Made by a program: the position numbers and the translations under genes
Notes under the pieces: generated by a model
What the model was told of the DNA's origin: nothing
Database searches by the model: none
The model's input: the letters and a program-made list of their open reading frames with translations, nothing else
Assembly: GCF_900101765.1 (NCBI RefSeq)
Contig: NZ_LT627735.1
Coordinates: 620,001-684,000, forward strand
Reading direction: 5' to 3'
DNA from: Nonlabens sp. Hel1_33_55
GTDB taxonomy: Bacteria > Bacteroidota > Bacteroidia > Flavobacteriales > Flavobacteriaceae
Length of the DNA: 64,000 bases
In this document: piece after piece, positions 62,577 through 64,000 of the stretch
Layout: the number at the start of each line of letters is the position of its first letter
Position numbering within the stretch: the stretch's first letter is position 1

Positions 62577-63011
62577 GTGCTTAAACCCAGAAATGTGGAA
62601 TACAAAAAACTCAAAGTCTTACTTATAGAAGATGATACCATCGAAGTAATGAAATTAAAACGGGCCATTGCAAAACTTGAAATGCCACACGATCTTATTG
62701 AAGCAAAAAATGGGGAAGAGGCTCTTGAGATTCTTAAGGATAACAGCTCACTGCCAGACATTATTTTGCTTGATCTTAATATGCCACGAATTAACGGATT
62801 GGAATTTCTCAAAATATTGAAGAGTGATGAACTGTTACGTTTTTTGCCAACCATCATTCTTACAACTTCCAGCAATAGAAAGGATATGTTGGAATGTTAC
62901 AAAGAAGGCGTCGCTGGTTATATTCTTAAGCCTTTGAAATACGATGATTATGTAGAAAAAATAAGCACTACGTTGAATTACTGGAGCACTAACGAGTTAA
63001 TTAAAGGATAA
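62577..63011 (+). CDS. Single-domain response regulator of the H-NOX operon
   Basis: About 144 residues from GTG 62577 (a GTG six codons later is also possible; no ATG precedes the conserved part). CheY-like receiver: LLIEDDTIEVMKLKRAI, phospho-acceptor Asp in IILLDLNMPRING (about 64), Thr-Thr in IILTTSS and Lys in YILKPLKYDDY. No output domain. The gene overlaps the H-NOX start (TAATG), so all three genes of the unit are coupled. Confidence 0.9.
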   Translation: MLKPRNVEYKKLKVLLIEDDTIEVMKLKRAIAKLEMPHDLIEAKNGEEALEILKDNSSLPDIILLDLNMPRINGLEFLKILKSDELLRFLPTIILTTSSNRKDMLECYKEGVAGYILKPLKYDDYVEKISTTLNYWSTNELIKG

Positions 63012-63553
63012 TGAAGGGAATCGTATTTACAGAATTTTTGGATCTGGTAGAAACTAAGTTCGGTTTGGAAATGGTGGACACCATCGTTTCAAACGCAGAT
63101 TTGCCTTCAAACGGTGTTTACACATCTGTAGGTACCTATAGCTTTTCTGAAATGTTGAGCTTATTGGTAAATCTCAATAAGGAAACGGGAATTGCTATCG
63201 ACGATCTGCTACTGGTTTATGGTGAGCACTTTTTCTCTGTAGTTGAGGATAGCTATTCGTTTTTCCTTAAAGAATTTACTGAGCCTATCGCGATGCTGGC
63301 TTCCATAGAGAATCATATTCATGTGGAAGTAAGAAAGATATATCCTGATGCAGAGCTGCCTACCTTTAAGGTAGTGGCGAGAACGGATGATTCACTTGTC
63401 ATGATATACAAGTCCAGTCGCTCGATGCATTGTTTTGGATTGGGACTTATGAACAAAACTTTTGAGTACTTCCATGCAGAAGCCACTATATTAGTTGAGA
63501 AAATAAAAGAAGATGGAACTGAGGTCAAATTCAGTATTCAACAACATGAGTGA
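63011..63553 (+). CDS. H-NOX haem nitric-oxide sensor protein
   Basis: 180 residues, the usual length of a stand-alone bacterial H-NOX. MKGIVFTEFLDLVETKFG at the start, the proximal haem His in ASIENHIHVEVRKIYPDAEL (about 104) with the conserved P downstream, and the haem-propionate motif YxSxR as YKSSR (about 136). It binds NO (or O2) through ferrous haem in the cytoplasm and controls a neighbouring kinase. It overlaps the kinase gene by 8 bases. Confidence 0.95.
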   Translation: MKGIVFTEFLDLVETKFGLEMVDTIVSNADLPSNGVYTSVGTYSFSEMLSLLVNLNKETGIAIDDLLLVYGEHFFSVVEDSYSFFLKEFTEPIAMLASIENHIHVEVRKIYPDAELPTFKVVARTDDSLVMIYKSSRSMHCFGLGLMNKTFEYFHAEATILVEKIKEDGTEVKFSIQQHE

Positions 63554-64000
63554 GGATAAGATAAAAATCTACGAACGAGCACTTGCTCGTGAAAAAGCTG
63601 CTAGGAAACAGGCTGAACAGATTTTAGAGCAAAAGTCAAGAGAACTCTTTGAAAAATCTGAAGAACTACGTATTTCCAACTTGAAGCTGGAAAATCTTTA
63701 CAAGCAAACATCCTCAGAATTAAAAGGCGTATTTGAAAATATCGTTGATGCTTACGTTGTTATTGACACAGAAGGTAAGGTCATCAAATTGAATCAAGCG
63801 GCAGAGAAATTACTGGGATATCATCTAGAAGATGACCTCAATCTTTTTTCACTGGTTTTTCCTGAAGAATTGGAAAGAGCCTACGAAGCCTTCGAATATC
63901 TACTAGAGAACTCTTCCCTTACTAATTTTCAGATTCAGATCAGTACTAAAGATGGATCTACTAAAATGGTTCACGTCAATGCGAGCTTAATTCTTAATAA
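63546..64000 (+). CDS. H-NOX-associated PAS histidine kinase (3' end outside window)
   Basis: The frame is open from ATG 63546 to the window edge (151 codons). An N-terminal coiled coil (ERALAREKAARKQAEQIL, SRELFEKSEELR) leads into a PAS domain (FENIVDAYVVIDTEGKVIKL, NQAAEKLLGYHLEDDLNLFS, ISTKDGSTKMVHVNAS). This start, overlapping H-NOX, matches the H-NOX-associated kinases (HahK type) that are inhibited by NO-bound H-NOX. The catalytic part lies outside, so histidine kinase is inferred from context. Confidence 0.8.
   Translation, partial: MSEDKIKIYERALAREKAARKQAEQILEQKSRELFEKSEELRISNLKLENLYKQTSSELKGVFENIVDAYVVIDTEGKVIKLNQAAEKLLGYHLEDDLNLFSLVFPEELERAYEAFEYLLENSSLTNFQIQISTKDGSTKMVHVNASLILN

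Overview
The window comes from a member of the Bacteroidota, most probably a marine Flavobacteriaceae. The evidence is a PorP/SprF protein, two secreted proteins with type IX (type B) C-terminal sorting domains, SprB-like repeats, a RimK-type ligase, HmuY/TonB haem uptake and promoter-like TAnnTTTG boxes. The genus cannot be fixed from the sequence alone. No rRNA, tRNA, CRISPR array, insertion sequence or phage gene was seen.

Layout. 1-7.0 kb: the 3' part of a giant PKD/Ig/SprB-repeat adhesin and its PorP/SprF partner. 7.1-11.7 kb: a tightly overlapping operon with a DUF2891 lipoprotein, an NRAMP-like transporter lacking the metal-binding motifs, and 5-oxoprolinase pxpABC. 11.8-14.3 kb: a TPR hybrid histidine kinase and a 33-residue basic protein. 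14.4-20.3 kb (minus): a five-gene operon holding four tandem paralogues that share an exported N-terminal module, two of them with a formylglycine-generating-enzyme-like (FGE) domain, plus a protein ending in DFWG/lysine repeats. 20.6-34.9 kb: a tricorn-like protease, a CheB-CheR-PAS-kinase fusion, a second T9SS-secreted protein, two SdiA-regulated-family paralogues, two small basic proteins, a DUF421 protein and a PAP2 phosphatase. 35-41.2 kb: a sodium:solute symporter, a HisKA_2 kinase with a LytTR regulator, and RimK. 41.3-53.9 kb (minus): a complete molybdenum-cofactor pathway with maturation factors and a Tat-exported three-subunit molybdenum hydroxylase. 54.3-62.2 kb: a divergent iron/haem locus (PepSY-flavodoxin reductase, DUF2271, ankyrin, DUF6607-like | TonB receptor, HmuY). 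62.6 kb to the end: a response regulator, an H-NOX sensor and a PAS kinase cut by the window edge.

The most striking signal is not a gene. A perfect palindrome with core CTTTCGCGAAAG, usually CGCTTTCGCGAAAGCG and up to 28 bp, occurs 17 times intact and at least 4 times degenerate in 64 kb. About half the copies lie between genes, nearly all 3' of a gene. The other half lie inside genes, where they are read only as (R)FRES or AFAKA and never in the third frame. A 12-base word is expected far less than once in this length. This dispersed element is the best candidate for something undescribed.

The second candidate is the five-gene paralogue array at 14.4-20.3 kb. The third is the mirror-symmetric operator at 59.4 kb, which sits between two identical TATATTTG boxes at the head of the haem locus.
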